45,460 nt of DNA from an uncultured Succiniclasticum sp. (GTDB lineage: Bacteria > Bacillota > Negativicutes > Acidaminococcales > Acidaminococcaceae): positions 1-45,460 of the forward strand of contig CAJOKZ010000011.1 in assembly GCA_905235335.1 (NCBI GenBank), written 5' to 3'. Below, piece by piece: positions 9,148 to 18,235 of this stretch. Below the pieces are notes generated by a model. The model did no database searches. It was not told the DNA's origin and worked only from the letters and a program-made list of their open reading frames with translations. The position numbers and the translations under genes were made by a program. The stretch's first letter is position 1; each line of letters opens with the position of its first letter.

Positions 9148-9214
9148 GAGACGCCGATACCGGGATCCAAAATATACCATCGTGTCACAGGCCGCATTCA
9201 TACCGGTTCTTTTA

Positions 9215-10495
9215 TCAGAAATAGGCCCGTATGCCTAAATATACATCCCTTTTGCTGCCATGGAGAAGATCCAGGCTTTCCCCTGTCAGGTAGATATTGT
9301 TCCTGATCAGGTATTCACCGCCAAAACGAAGCTTGCTGTCATCGAAATCATACAATTGGGAATAGATGCGAAACTTCGGATTAAAATCATACCCCAGCCC
9401 TATGCCGGCTTTTCCCTGCATGGCACCTGCGCTGATACTGAATCCGCTGAACCGCTTGCCGAAATACATATCCAGTTTGGTATTATCACCTATGCTGGAG
9501 GCTCCAATATAACCAAATGTCCCTTTCCCGGATTTTTCAAACTGCATACCGAAATTACTGCGCCAGTCTCTGCCTCTGGCGCTGTGCAACACATCCGCCC
9601 GGGCCTTCACCTTCATCCCGTCCCCCATGGACAGGATCTTGTTGGCCCGTTCTGTCACACCCCTGGCATTGTGGATCGTGGCTTTCAGATCCTCTTTTGT
9701 TTGTGGATCTGTTGCCACTTCAGCCAAACTGCCGGATATCTTTTCCAGATTTCTGCTGGTAACCGCCAGATTCTGTGCCATCATCGCTATATTTCGGCCC
9801 GTCTGGCCATTGGCATCAACACCCGTCATGAGGCTTTCCACATGGCTCATCGTCTTGTTAAGCCGGACGCTTGTCTGATTTAACTGCGCTACCATATTAT
9901 TGATCGCCGCCTGGTTATCCTTGGCTGCATCAGCCATCACTTTCGTGAATTTGTTCAGGTTATTGCTGATGTCCCGTAAGTTGAGAAAGCCGTCCCGCAG
10001 GGATTTTTGCACTTCTTTGTCCCCAAAGATATTGTTAAATACATCCGCGATGTCTTCCAGTTTTTCCAGTACCTTTCCCGCATTAGCCATAACGTCATTA
10101 ATATCCCCGCCTGGCTCTCCTGTCAGAGTGCTTCCCGGCTTCAGATAGACGCCGCTGTACTTCTTGGGCGCCCGTACATCCACATACTTTTCCCCCATAA
10201 CACCGTCAGAACCGATAGAAAATTCTGCTTCCTGGGGAATCTGTACATCTTTATTGACGTGCACGGTTACAACTACCTGATCCGGTTCCACTCTGGCTTC
10301 TTTTACAGTACCGATGTTGACACCCGCATAACGTACCGCGCTGCCAACCTGCAGTCCGTTCACCGCTGGATAGGCCACATTCAGGTCGTATCCACGGTCA
10401 AACAAATTAAAAGCTCCCAGAAAACTGATCATTCCCGCCAGAATCGCGGCTCCTCCCAGTGTCAGTGCCCCTACCTTCACTTCACTTGTCTTCAT
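9215..10495 (-). CDS. mlaD: MlaD-type MCE protein with C-terminal outer-membrane barrel
   Basis: 426 residues: an N-terminal membrane anchor (about 8-29), one MCE domain (about 36-112, with VNGLQVGSAVRYAGVNIGTV), a long helical stretch (about 130-290) rich in Asn/Gln heptads, then about 130 residues of alternating beta strands that end in IRAYF, the terminal aromatic typical of outer-membrane barrels. In E. coli MlaD is about 180 residues and lacks the last two parts. A fusion of MCE, helical and barrel parts has been described for Veillonella parvula MlaD as a trans-envelope phospholipid bridge, and this protein fits that description. Its start overlaps the mlaF stop by 4 nt (ATGA), so the two are translationally coupled. 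Confidence 0.92.
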   Translation of the reverse strand: MKTSEVKVGALTLGGAAILAGMISFLGAFNLFDRGYDLNVAYPAVNGLQVGSAVRYAGVNIGTVKEARVEPDQVVVTVHVNKDVQIPQEAEFSIGSDGVMGEKYVDVRAPKKYSGVYLKPGSTLTGEPGGDINDVMANAGKVLEKLEDIADVFNNIFGDKEVQKSLRDGFLNLRDISNNLNKFTKVMADAAKDNQAAINNMVAQLNQTSVRLNKTMSHVESLMTGVDANGQTGRNIAMMAQNLAVTSRNLEKISGSLAEVATDPQTKEDLKATIHNARGVTERANKILSMGDGMKVKARADVLHSARGRDWRSNFGMQFEKSGKGTFGYIGASSIGDNTKLDMYFGKRFSGFSISAGAMQGKAGIGLGYDFNPKFRIYSQLYDFDDSKLRFGGEYLIRNNIYLTGESLDLLHGSKRDVYLGIRAYF

Positions 10496-11256
10496 CGAAA
10501 TGCCTCCGTTGCTCCCGCTATCTCTTCCCCGGTTATGAATCCGCGAATCAGCGGGTTGTCCGAGTTTCTGAATTCTTCCGGCGTCCCTACGGCCACGATC
10601 TTCCCGTTATTAATCAGGGCGACCCTGTCAGCGGCCACATAGACCGAGTCCATATCATGGGTCACGAGGATAGATGTCACCTTATACTTGTTCTGTGTGT
10701 CACGGATCAGACGGCTGATGTTCCTCATCCGTATGGGATCCAATCCTGCCGTAGGTTCGTCATACAGGACGATGCGTGGTCCGAAAGCCAACGCTCTTGC
10801 CAGGCTTACCCGTTTCTTCATGCCGCCGGACAGTTCTACAGGATACATACCTTTCGCATCTGCCATTCCTACGTCTTCCAGCAGGCCATCCACCTTTTTC
10901 CGGACATCCTCTTCCGGGAGGCGGAAATGCTGCCGCAGGCCAAAGGCTACGTTCTCCCCCACATCCAGGAAATCAAACAGCGCAGAGTATTGGAATACCA
11001 TCCCTATATGCTTACGGATTTCATTCCATTCCTCTTCACGCAAATGGGAGACATCCCGGCCTTCTATGAAGATCTTCCCCCCTGTCGGCTCCAGCAGGCC
11101 GATCAACACTTTCAGGATGGTGCTTTTACCCGTTCCTGAAGGACCGATCACCGCCATGGTCTCTCCCTTTTTTACTTCCAGATCAATCCCCCGAAGCACC
11201 TTCTTTTCGCCAAAAGCGAGTTCCAGTCCCTGCAGGGAAATTACAGATTCCGCCAT
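10492..11256 (-). CDS. mlaF: MlaF, ABC transporter ATPase
   Basis: 254 residues with Walker A GPSGTGKST (38-46), signature LSGGMKKR, Walker B IVLYDEPTAGLD and H-loop THD. The GGMKKR form of the signature is typical of MlaF/Ttg2A lipid-transport ATPases. It powers phospholipid movement through the MlaE permease. It lies 10 nt downstream of mlaE and overlaps mlaD by 4 nt, so the three form one operon. Confidence 0.95.
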   Translation of the reverse strand: MAESVISLQGLELAFGEKKVLRGIDLEVKKGETMAVIGPSGTGKSTILKVLIGLLEPTGGKIFIEGRDVSHLREEEWNEIRKHIGMVFQYSALFDFLDVGENVAFGLRQHFRLPEEDVRKKVDGLLEDVGMADAKGMYPVELSGGMKKRVSLARALAFGPRIVLYDEPTAGLDPIRMRNISRLIRDTQNKYKVTSILVTHDMDSVYVAADRVALINNGKIVAVGTPEEFRNSDNPLIRGFITGEEIAGATEAFR

Positions 11257-11266
11257 AATTCCTCTC

Positions 11267-12043
11267 TTACTTATCTACAAACAGCAATACTGTCATGAAA
11301 TAATCCGTGATAAATATCAGAATAATGGAAAGGACCACCGAGGCAGTAGTCGCAAGGCCGACGCCTTCCGCTCCCTGTTTTGCGTGCAGTCCCTTAAAAC
11401 ATCCTACGATGCTGATAATGGCCCCGAACACCACACCCTTAATCATTCCGCCGAAAAGATCGAAGGAATCACAGAAATGCTTAACAGAGTTCAGGTATGT
11501 CATGGAACCGATATCCGCGTAATAGTGAGCTACAAAGTATCCCCCCGCGTTCCCGATAAAGTTGCCGAAAACAACCAACACCGGCATCATCAGTGCCATC
11601 GCCAGGAAGCGCGGCGCTACCAGATAGCGGATCGGGCTGGTTGCCATGACCCGCAGGGCATCAATTTGTTCCGTAACCTTCATGGTTCCCAGTTCTGCTG
11701 CAATAGCCGCACCGATCCGCCCGGCAACCACAACACCGGTCAAAACCGGCACCAGTTCCCGTCCCATGGCGATCGCAACAATCCCCCCGACGGTTCCGGA
11801 AGCTCCCAGGGCCACAAACTCCTTGGCGGTCTGCACAGAGAATACCATGCCGGTACACAGCATAGTCAGCAGCACGATCGGCAGTGAGTCTGCCCCCAGC
11901 AGGGCCATCTGCCGCAGTGTTTCCTTTATGCTGACAGACCGGATCATGGAAAGGGTATCCAGAAAAAGCAGCGTCATCTGTCCGCTAACCTTGCAAAAAT
12001 GCAATACCCAGGCACCGGTCGCGGCACACAGTTCACGAAGCAT
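11267..12043 (-). CDS. mlaE: MlaE, ABC transporter permease for phospholipids
   Basis: 258 residues; ATG at 12043 is selected because AGGAGG lies 7 nt upstream, whereas an upstream in-frame start has no such site. The MlaE/YrbE family core is clear: an N-terminal amphipathic segment, LGADSLPIVLLTMLCTGMVF, the conserved loop GRIGAAIAAELGTMKVTEQI followed by DALRVMATSP, and about five membrane helices. It forms the inner-membrane permease of the Mla phospholipid system with MlaF and MlaD. First gene of the operon. Confidence 0.94.
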   Translation of the reverse strand: MLRELCAATGAWVLHFCKVSGQMTLLFLDTLSMIRSVSIKETLRQMALLGADSLPIVLLTMLCTGMVFSVQTAKEFVALGASGTVGGIVAIAMGRELVPVLTGVVVAGRIGAAIAAELGTMKVTEQIDALRVMATSPIRYLVAPRFLAMALMMPVLVVFGNFIGNAGGYFVAHYYADIGSMTYLNSVKHFCDSFDLFGGMIKGVVFGAIISIVGCFKGLHAKQGAEGVGLATTASVVLSIILIFITDYFMTVLLFVDK

Positions 12044-12111
12044 ACGCCGTCCTCCTTCCTCCCGAATTCCATAGTTTGTGTGACCCTTTTTTAGCAAATC
12101 ATACTAATAAC

Positions 12112-12140
12112 ATTATAGTGGAAGTATAAATTAAAATTGT
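12112..12140 (-). promoter_or_regulatory. Probable promoter of mlaEFD
   Basis: TATAAT (-10) at 12112-12117, about 65 nt before the mlaE ribosome site, with an AT-rich region upstream; the -35 (near ACAATT) is poor. Confidence 0.45.
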
Positions 12141-12153
12141 GACATTTTTAAGA

Positions 12154-12171
12154 CATTCTGTTGCCAGAACG
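12154..12171 (-). terminator. Small GNRA-loop hairpin after the S55 peptidase gene
   Basis: CGTTCTG-GCAA-CAGAATG: a 7-bp stem (one G-U) closed by a GCAA tetraloop, starting 6 nt after the stop codon; followed by TCTTAAAAATG, a weak U-tract. Possibly a weak terminator separating this operon from mlaE. Confidence 0.35.
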
Positions 12172-12177
12172 GTTACT

Positions 12178-13878
12178 TTAAGGCAGCCTTACTGTTAATT
12201 GTACCTCGCCGTCTACAATAAAATCTACAGGAACAGACTGTTTATTACGTCCGCCAGCCAGCATGGAAGCTAAGGTTTCTTCTTCCCCCTCTTCGTCAGG
12301 AACCGCTCTTCGTCCCATATCCGGAGCATATTCTACAATGATATCGTTATTGCGGTCTGCGCTGTTTACCTCGCGGACATAATCTGAAAGCTTTATATCC
12401 TTTTCTTTCTTAGACTCCTTCTGCTTTTCCTTGTTTTCCTGCGGTACGCCTTCATCCTTTTGTCTTCGCAGCAACTCCTTGATCCATGACATGGAAGCGC
12501 CGCCCCTGACTTTCAGCCTTATTTCTCCTGCCGCGTCCTTCGGCAGCTTATAGGCGACCGTCCGGGTCATCTCCTCCCCCCGGTAAGGTTTCATGGTAAC
12601 ATTCAAATGGATCGTATCGCCCGGGCGTACCTTCTTTTCTTCCACAGAGACCTTCTTAATCTCCGCAACAAGGATTTCGGTGCTCATGTCCACGTTTACA
12701 TCTACATTTGTGATGCGAACCTTCTCCAGCTTATTCTGGAGCAGCACTTGTACAGTTTCCTGCAGTTCCACCGGCAGGGGTTTGATAATAGAATTTTTGT
12801 CAAAATACATATTTTCCCTGTTTATGTGCAGCAGTTCCTCTTTGCTGTCCATAGCGGTAATATCAAACCGGACACGTGCACTTCCGCCGGATCCCTGATC
12901 CGCGACCTTGGAAGCCTGGCTGACCATAATAGAACTCAGCAGCGCCGGGGCCAACTGTTCATCATTGACCACCTTTGCACGCATGCTGCCATTGTTAGAA
13001 CGGCTCGAGTCCGTGACCGACACATATAAGGGGATATAGGAGGGCAGCCGGCCAATCTGTCCGGCCACGCCCGCACTCCGATCCTGCGTCACCGACCCCG
13101 CCGCTTCCCCGATGTTTCCAATCTTATATGCCGTCTGTAAATTGGGAAGGGATGCCAGTACCCAGGTCTTCGTCAGGAAAAAGTCAGTGTTCCCCCGCTG
13201 CATAAAAGGATGCCCGAACGCAATCAGCCGTCCTGTCTCATCTGTCCAAGTGACAGTTCCAAGGGCCCCCAGTGAGACATCTCCCTGTACCAAAGCAACC
13301 CCTACGGAACTCCCCGGCTCCAGGTCCCGGGACGAAGACTCTTTTCCGGATGCCCCTGTATCCATAACAGTGATCCCTGCGGAAGCCAGCTCCTGTTCCA
13401 GCAAAGCAATTCCTTCTTTCGAAAATCCCCCTGCCATAAGAGCGGTCCCTTTGGGCAACAGGGAACTGTCGGCCTGTTCCCTGTGCGGAACGGGTCGGTC
13501 CAAAAGTTCCAGCATATCCTGTATCGGTGTCAGCAGGCAGTAGTGGGGATCCGTAAAGGCTTTTCCAAAGGCAATAGCGCCTACCAGTTTCCCGTCGATA
13601 TAAACAGGACTGCCGCTCATTCCCTGGGCAATACCTCCACTGCGGTCCAATACTTCTCCGCTTCCCCTCATGAGAATCTGGTACCCCAATGTTTCACTGC
13701 CCGTCACTCCCAAGATCTCCACCGGAAATGTTTCAATTGTATCACCGGAAATTACAGTCTTTGCATATCCCCGCATGCCTGCCCTAAGGTTGTCCACCGG
13801 CATCAGCGGGGTACGGGCAAAGACCTGTGACGCAATGCAGCACAGCAATAGACAGATTGTCAGAATCAGCTTTTTCAT
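12178..13878 (-). CDS. SpoIVB-like S55 peptidase domain protein
   Basis: 566 residues. Signal peptide 1-21 (LLLCCIASQVFA). The S55 domain starts with LRAGMRGYAKTVISG (31-45) and includes the nucleophile motif GMSGSP (86-91; Ser88 by comparison with SpoIVB), then GKLVGAIAFGKAF. SpoIVB is the serine peptidase that triggers SigK activation in spore formers; proteins of this wider family also occur in non-sporulating Negativicutes, where the substrate is unknown. The C-terminal half (about 330-566) has no family I recognise and holds a Lys/Glu-rich stretch. Its own promoter overlaps the end of the gene upstream. Confidence 0.85.
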   Translation of the reverse strand: MKKLILTICLLLCCIASQVFARTPLMPVDNLRAGMRGYAKTVISGDTIETFPVEILGVTGSETLGYQILMRGSGEVLDRSGGIAQGMSGSPVYIDGKLVGAIAFGKAFTDPHYCLLTPIQDMLELLDRPVPHREQADSSLLPKGTALMAGGFSKEGIALLEQELASAGITVMDTGASGKESSSRDLEPGSSVGVALVQGDVSLGALGTVTWTDETGRLIAFGHPFMQRGNTDFFLTKTWVLASLPNLQTAYKIGNIGEAAGSVTQDRSAGVAGQIGRLPSYIPLYVSVTDSSRSNNGSMRAKVVNDEQLAPALLSSIMVSQASKVADQGSGGSARVRFDITAMDSKEELLHINRENMYFDKNSIIKPLPVELQETVQVLLQNKLEKVRITNVDVNVDMSTEILVAEIKKVSVEEKKVRPGDTIHLNVTMKPYRGEEMTRTVAYKLPKDAAGEIRLKVRGGASMSWIKELLRRQKDEGVPQENKEKQKESKKEKDIKLSDYVREVNSADRNNDIIVEYAPDMGRRAVPDEEGEEETLASMLAGGRNKQSVPVDFIVDGEVQLTVRLP

Positions 13879-13930
13879 AAAATGATCCTTTTGTTACTAC
13901 AGCTAAAAATAGATATCTTCTTAATACTTT

Positions 13931-13958
13931 ATTATACAGCGAATTAAGTTTTTTGCAA
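13931..13958 (-). promoter_or_regulatory. Sigma-70 promoter of the S55 peptidase gene
   Basis: TTGCAA (-35, 13953-13958), 16-nt spacer, TATAAT (-10, 13931-13936), directly after the stop codon of the preceding gene. Confidence 0.65.
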
Positions 13959-13960
13959 AA

Positions 13961-15373
13961 TTACTTCCGGAAAATTCCAAGACCAATGCTGACAGGACGT
14001 TCTCCCCCATCAGAAGGCTGGTTCAGAATCTTCCTGTCCAACACCATCTCAGAGGATCCCCCACCGTCAAAATTCACGGCGGAAACAGCTCCAAACCGTT
14101 TCATGTACTGGGCAAATTCTTTCAGCGTCATACCAGCAGAATTGCGGCTCCGTCCGTCCACCACCATTAGCAGCACAGTACCATCAGCTGTTACTCCCGC
14201 GCCGGTGCGCGGGGCCCGTCCGTAAGCAATATCCGGTGCGATAGATTCCTCCCGGATGCGGACGTTGACCTGCCCATTTTCCAGCAGCAACGGTCCGCCT
14301 CCCACGACCAGGGTTGCCTCATCCGCCACCCGGCTTCCCAGTGTCTGGTCAATAGCAATCCGGTCGCCCCGTTTTACCCTGGCCAGTATGTCCGCATTCA
14401 CCCCGTGTCCGGAAAGCACCAGGGAATTGCTGTCCAGTGACATGTTTCCTTTTTTGGAAACCTCTATTGCGCGTCCCTGCTTCACCTTTACCTCACACCC
14501 ATGCTCGTTGGTATGGGTAGAAGCGGCATAGTTCAGGTTGAACAGTACCAAATCATCTGTAATCCTCTGCCTGTTCAGGCCTTTAATAGTGACAGCCCTG
14601 CCGCCGGGCAAAGTGGCGCTGCCACGGTACGCCAGATCCTTCTGCACAGAAGTGCGTCCTTCCTTATCTACCACCAGGGCAGTCCGGGGCGTAGATTCCA
14701 CTCCGAAAAAGCTGCCGTTCCATTTGCAGTTCCCAATCACCCATCCATCTGTATCAAAATAACAAGCGTTCACGGCGCCCCGCGCTCCCACGGCCGCCGC
14801 CGCACCTGCCAGCCGGCCCCGGCCGTTCCGGTTCACGGCACCGGAAAACGGCTTCAGATAATAGCCGCTGTCAGGCCGCAGGCTCAACACGTAAAGACGG
14901 ACCGGAAGTCCGTTCATGTCGTCCTGCCAGAAGGTATAGCTTAGCCCGTCTCCCAGTTCCTTCGTAGTTTTTATGATCTGGATCCGGTAAATATCCAGCA
15001 CAATCCGGTTCGGATTTTTCAGCACAAGCACCTTGTGCTGGGCGGATTTTTTCAGTTTGACCTGCAGCCGGCTGGTATTTTTACCAGTCTTTTCCAAGAC
15101 GATATCTCCGACTGTCCCATCATTTACCTTACGCTGGATACCGCTTTTGGCCGCAGTGCCAATTTCCAGGGTAATCCCCTCCGGACCGCTGCTTTCCTTA
15201 AATTTCGCAGGGGCATCCATATCCAGTACAATCCGCACCCTGGCCGCCCCGCTGCCAGTCCGCACATCTGTTATCCTCGCCTCTGCAGATACCGGCAAGA
15301 GCATCATATATGCCACTACCAGCAATGGGATCATATGATTTAAAAATTTTTTTGCATTACAACGTAACAACAT
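13961..15373 (-). CDS. AMIN-like plus phosphodiester glycosidase (NAGPA) domain exported protein
   Basis: 470 residues from the ATG at 15373, which has GAGGAG just upstream; longer in-frame starts lack a site. A signal peptide (1-32, ending VSAEA) leads to a beta-rich AMIN-like domain (about 33-130), which in other proteins binds peptidoglycan. The C-terminal part (about 190-470) is the NAGPA/phosphodiester glycosidase domain: GAVNACYFDTDG, VVGGGPLLLENG, APRTGAGV and the closing NFDGGGSSEMVL. Such enzymes act on phosphodiester-linked sugars; in Firmicutes they are linked to exopolysaccharide or wall-polymer turnover. Substrate here is unknown. It sits between mreB and the S55 peptidase, in a cell-wall context. 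Confidence 0.87.
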   Translation of the reverse strand: MLLRCNAKKFLNHMIPLLVVAYMMLLPVSAEARITDVRTGSGAARVRIVLDMDAPAKFKESSGPEGITLEIGTAAKSGIQRKVNDGTVGDIVLEKTGKNTSRLQVKLKKSAQHKVLVLKNPNRIVLDIYRIQIIKTTKELGDGLSYTFWQDDMNGLPVRLYVLSLRPDSGYYLKPFSGAVNRNGRGRLAGAAAAVGARGAVNACYFDTDGWVIGNCKWNGSFFGVESTPRTALVVDKEGRTSVQKDLAYRGSATLPGGRAVTIKGLNRQRITDDLVLFNLNYAASTHTNEHGCEVKVKQGRAIEVSKKGNMSLDSNSLVLSGHGVNADILARVKRGDRIAIDQTLGSRVADEATLVVGGGPLLLENGQVNVRIREESIAPDIAYGRAPRTGAGVTADGTVLLMVVDGRSRNSAGMTLKEFAQYMKRFGAVSAVNFDGGGSSEMVLDRKILNQPSDGGERPVSIGLGIFRK

Positions 15374-15404
15374 CTGACTCCTCTGTTCCCACGCAAAATC
15401 AGCA

Positions 15405-15450
15405 GGACGGCGTGGAAAAGACCGCACGCCGGATCTTTCCAATACCGTCC
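15405..15450 (-). other. Competing inverted repeats ahead of the NAGPA gene
   Basis: CGGCGTG (15408-15414) pairs perfectly with CACGCCG (15425-15431). The same sequence can instead fold as GGACGG/CCGTCC (15405-15410 with 15445-15450) plus GGAAAAGA/TCTTTCC (15414-15421 with 15434-15440). The two folds exclude each other. This lies in the 173-nt gap after mreB, just upstream of the ribosome site. Confidence 0.35.
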
Positions 15451-15546
15451 CGGAATTTGCTTTTTTCTTTCACGATAAGCATGGTATTTCGTTTAATAAG
15501 GCCTGCATCCTGCAACACCGTGAATATCCGTTAAACCAGCAAATTT

Positions 15547-16569
15547 TTAAAACATCGCATTGCTGTAAACCGTACCGGGCCGCAGTTTGTCCAGATTATC
15601 CAGTGCCTTTCCTGTTCCGATGGCCACGCAATCCAGCGGATTTTCTGCCACATAGACGCGGATTCCGGTATCTTCCTCCAGCACTTTGGCCAGTCCCCCC
15701 AGCAGCGCACCGCCACCGGTCAGATAAATACCATTGTCAACAATATCCGCAGACAATTCCGGCGGGCATTTCTCTAACACAGAACGAATCCGCCCGATCA
15801 ACGTTTCCAACGGCTCTTCCAGTGCTTTACGAACATCCTCCGATGTCACCGTCACCGCAGCAGGTAATCCATTTACAGCATCCCGTCCCCGGATATCCAT
15901 AGTCTTGACCGGTTCTCCCGGATATACGTTCCCAATCGCTTTCTTGACAGCTTCCCCCGTCGTCTCCCCAATCAGGATATTATATTCCTTTTTGATATGA
16001 CGGACGATGCTCTCATCGAACTTATCCCCGCCAATACGGACCGAATCGCTGTCCACCACGCCTCCCAGGCTTAGTATCGCGATATCAGTAGTTCCTCCCC
16101 CGATATCCACCACCATTTTCCCCGAAGGAACCATGATGTCCAACCCTGCACCCAGCGCCGCTGCCAGCGGTTCCTCAATCAGATAGGTCTTGGATACACC
16201 GGCCTGGATGGTAGCCTCCAGAACCGCACGCTTTTCCACCGAAGTGATGTGCACGGGTATACAGGTCATGACACGGGGCTTAAAGAAAAAGCTTTTCCCC
16301 GCCACCTTGTTGATAATATACTCCAGCATTTTCTGGGTAATGGTATAATTGGCGATGACTCCTTCCTTCAGCGGGCGTACCGCTACGATGCCCTGAGGCG
16401 TCCGGCCCAGCATATCACGGGCCTCCGTGCCTACCGCTAAGATCTTGTTTCCGGCCTTTTCCACCGCCACCACGGAAGGCTCGTTCAGCACGATACCCTT
16501 CCCCTTGATATAGACCAGGATATTTGCGGTTCCCAAATCTATGCCAATATCTGTATGTCCCCCAAACAT
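15547..16569 (-). CDS. mreB: MreB/Mbl, actin-like cell shape protein
   Basis: 340 residues, normal MreB length. The actin-fold nucleotide motifs are present: phosphate-1 IGIDLGTANILVYIKGKG near the N-terminus, phosphate-2 VVDIGGGTTDIAIL, and the adenosine motif YLTGGGALLGGL near the C-terminus. MreB filaments guide lateral wall synthesis. It follows murA with a 115-nt gap that holds no clear terminator, so the two are probably co-transcribed, joining a wall precursor enzyme to the elongation scaffold. The usual mreC/mreD partners are not next to it. Confidence 0.95.
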   Translation of the reverse strand: MFGGHTDIGIDLGTANILVYIKGKGIVLNEPSVVAVEKAGNKILAVGTEARDMLGRTPQGIVAVRPLKEGVIANYTITQKMLEYIINKVAGKSFFFKPRVMTCIPVHITSVEKRAVLEATIQAGVSKTYLIEEPLAAALGAGLDIMVPSGKMVVDIGGGTTDIAILSLGGVVDSDSVRIGGDKFDESIVRHIKKEYNILIGETTGEAVKKAIGNVYPGEPVKTMDIRGRDAVNGLPAAVTVTSEDVRKALEEPLETLIGRIRSVLEKCPPELSADIVDNGIYLTGGGALLGGLAKVLEEDTGIRVYVAENPLDCVAIGTGKALDNLDKLRPGTVYSNAMF

Positions 16570-16684
16570 ATCATGTCTCCTGTATGATAAAATCAGCCGT
16601 CAGGCCTTTCCTTTCCACAACCGGAACACAGGCCGGCTGTACGGCGATGAGTTTTCCCCGCCGCTTTCTTCACGGTACACAGCC

Positions 16685-17953
16685 TCAATCCTTCTCGCTT
16701 ATGCGCTGGATATCTGCGCCCAGCGCCTGCAGCTTGCCTACGATATCTTCATATCCCCGGTCAATGTGGTGCAGGTTTCCGATCGTAGTAGTCCCTTCCG
16801 CTGCCAACCCTGCCAGGATCATGGCCGCCCCGGCCCTCAGGTCCGTAGCATTCACCTCACAACCGGTCAGTCGGGCAGGACCTTCGATCATGGCACCGCG
16901 GGTTCCGGTGGTCACAATGTTAGCTCCCATGCGGTTCAATTCAACCACATGCATGAACCGGTTTTCAAATACCGTTTCCATCACTGTACTGCGACCCTCG
17001 CATACAGTCATCATGGCCATGATCTGCGCCTGCATATCCGTCGGGAAGCCGGGATAGGGAAGCGTCTTCACATGGACTCCCTTCAGGGTTCCCGGACAGG
17101 CTACATGGATCCGGTCGATGTCCTCCTCAATCAGCACCCCTGCCTCTCTCAACTTCGCCAGCAGCGGTTTCTGATGCTCTGCCAATACGTTCTCAATGAT
17201 CACGTCCCCGTGTGTCATGGCTGCCGCGATCATATAGGTGCCCGCCTCAATGCGGTCGGGGATAACCGTATGCTCTGCCCCGTGCATTTTCTTTACGCCC
17301 TCGATCCGGATTACGTCTGTTCCGGCCCCCCGCACCCGGGCCCCCATCTGGTTCAGGTAGTTGGCCAGATCGACGATTTCAGGTTCTTCCGCAGGATTCT
17401 CCAGGGTAGTGGTACCTTCAGCCAGACAGGCTGCCATCATGATATTTTCCGTAGCGCCCACACTGGGAAAATCCAGATATATATCGGCGCCCTTCAGTCC
17501 GTCGGGAGCCACAGCGTCAACAAAGCCATGATCCTGGGAAATTTTTGCCCCCAGGGCTTCAAACCCTTTTAAATGTAAATCAATGGGACGGCTGCCAATG
17601 GCACAACCTCCGGGCTGGGAGATACGGGCATGCCCCTTCCGGGCCAGCAGCGGACCCAGTACCACAAAAGAAGCTCGCATGGTGCGCACCAGTTCATATG
17701 GCGCTTCATAAGCAGAGATTCTTGTCGTGTCCAGGGTCAGCTCATGTTCTTTGGAAATGTCAGCCTTCACACCAAGATACTCTAACACCCTGCAAATCGT
17801 ATGTACATCATCCAGATTGGGAATCTCATCCAGATGACTTGGGGTCTCCCCTAAAATAGATGCGGCAATAATAGGAAGCACCGCATTTTTCGCACCGCTC
17901 GTTTTGACCGTGCCAACCAGCCGTTTTCCCCCGCGTACGATCAGCTTATCCAC
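16685..17953 (-). CDS. murA: MurA, UDP-GlcNAc 1-carboxyvinyltransferase
   Basis: 422 residues. I choose the GTG at 17953 because GGGAGGG lies 7 nt upstream; an in-frame TTG earlier overlaps that site. It transfers enolpyruvate from PEP to UDP-GlcNAc, the first committed step of peptidoglycan synthesis. The catalytic cysteine is present (Cys117 in [16 protein letters not shown]), as is the N-terminal lysine motif SGAKNAVLP (Lys22). A Cys rather than Asp at this position predicts fosfomycin sensitivity of this copy. The EPSP-synthase-like double domain is complete. Confidence 0.96.
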   Translation of the reverse strand: MDKLIVRGGKRLVGTVKTSGAKNAVLPIIAASILGETPSHLDEIPNLDDVHTICRVLEYLGVKADISKEHELTLDTTRISAYEAPYELVRTMRASFVVLGPLLARKGHARISQPGGCAIGSRPIDLHLKGFEALGAKISQDHGFVDAVAPDGLKGADIYLDFPSVGATENIMMAACLAEGTTTLENPAEEPEIVDLANYLNQMGARVRGAGTDVIRIEGVKKMHGAEHTVIPDRIEAGTYMIAAAMTHGDVIIENVLAEHQKPLLAKLREAGVLIEEDIDRIHVACPGTLKGVHVKTLPYPGFPTDMQAQIMAMMTVCEGRSTVMETVFENRFMHVVELNRMGANIVTTGTRGAMIEGPARLTGCEVNATDLRAGAAMILAGLAAEGTTTIGNLHHIDRGYEDIVGKLQALGADIQRISEKD

Positions 17954-18016
17954 TGTTGTTCCCTCCCGCAAAATTCAGAATACTCATATATAAAAACAAA
18001 GACTCGTGTTACTGCT

Positions 18017-18058
18017 ACAGTTCATATTATCATATCATTTTTTGAACTGTGTACGCAA
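18017..18058 (-). promoter_or_regulatory. murA promoter overlapped by an 8-bp inverted repeat
   Basis: TTGCGT (-35, 18053-18058), 18-nt spacer and TATGAT with a TGn extension (-10, 18029-18034). Perfect arms ACAGTTCA and TGAACTGT (18017-18024 and 18043-18050, 18 nt apart) flank the -10 element, the geometry of a repressor operator. Confidence 0.6.
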
Positions 18059-18089
18059 GTGGAATAAGAAAAGAAATTAATGTAAACAG

Positions 18090-18157
18090 AAACAGCTGCC
18101 CCATCCCTGTTTTCCTGCTCATCGAAGAGGGAACATCCAGAGATCAAGCAGCCGTTT
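18090..18157 (-). terminator. Long-loop stem after the 61-residue protein gene
   Basis: AAACGGCTGC pairs with GCAGCTGTTT (10 bp, one G-U) across a 48-nt loop; the minus-strand 3' side continues TCTGTTTACATT. A possible terminator separating the small gene from murA, but the loop is long for a classic one. Confidence 0.35.
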
Positions 18158-18235
18158 TCAGTGTAATCCGCTGTTTATGCTAACCGTACCGAATCGGACC
18201 CTTATTTCAATTTATCGGCGGCAAAGACCTCTTTG

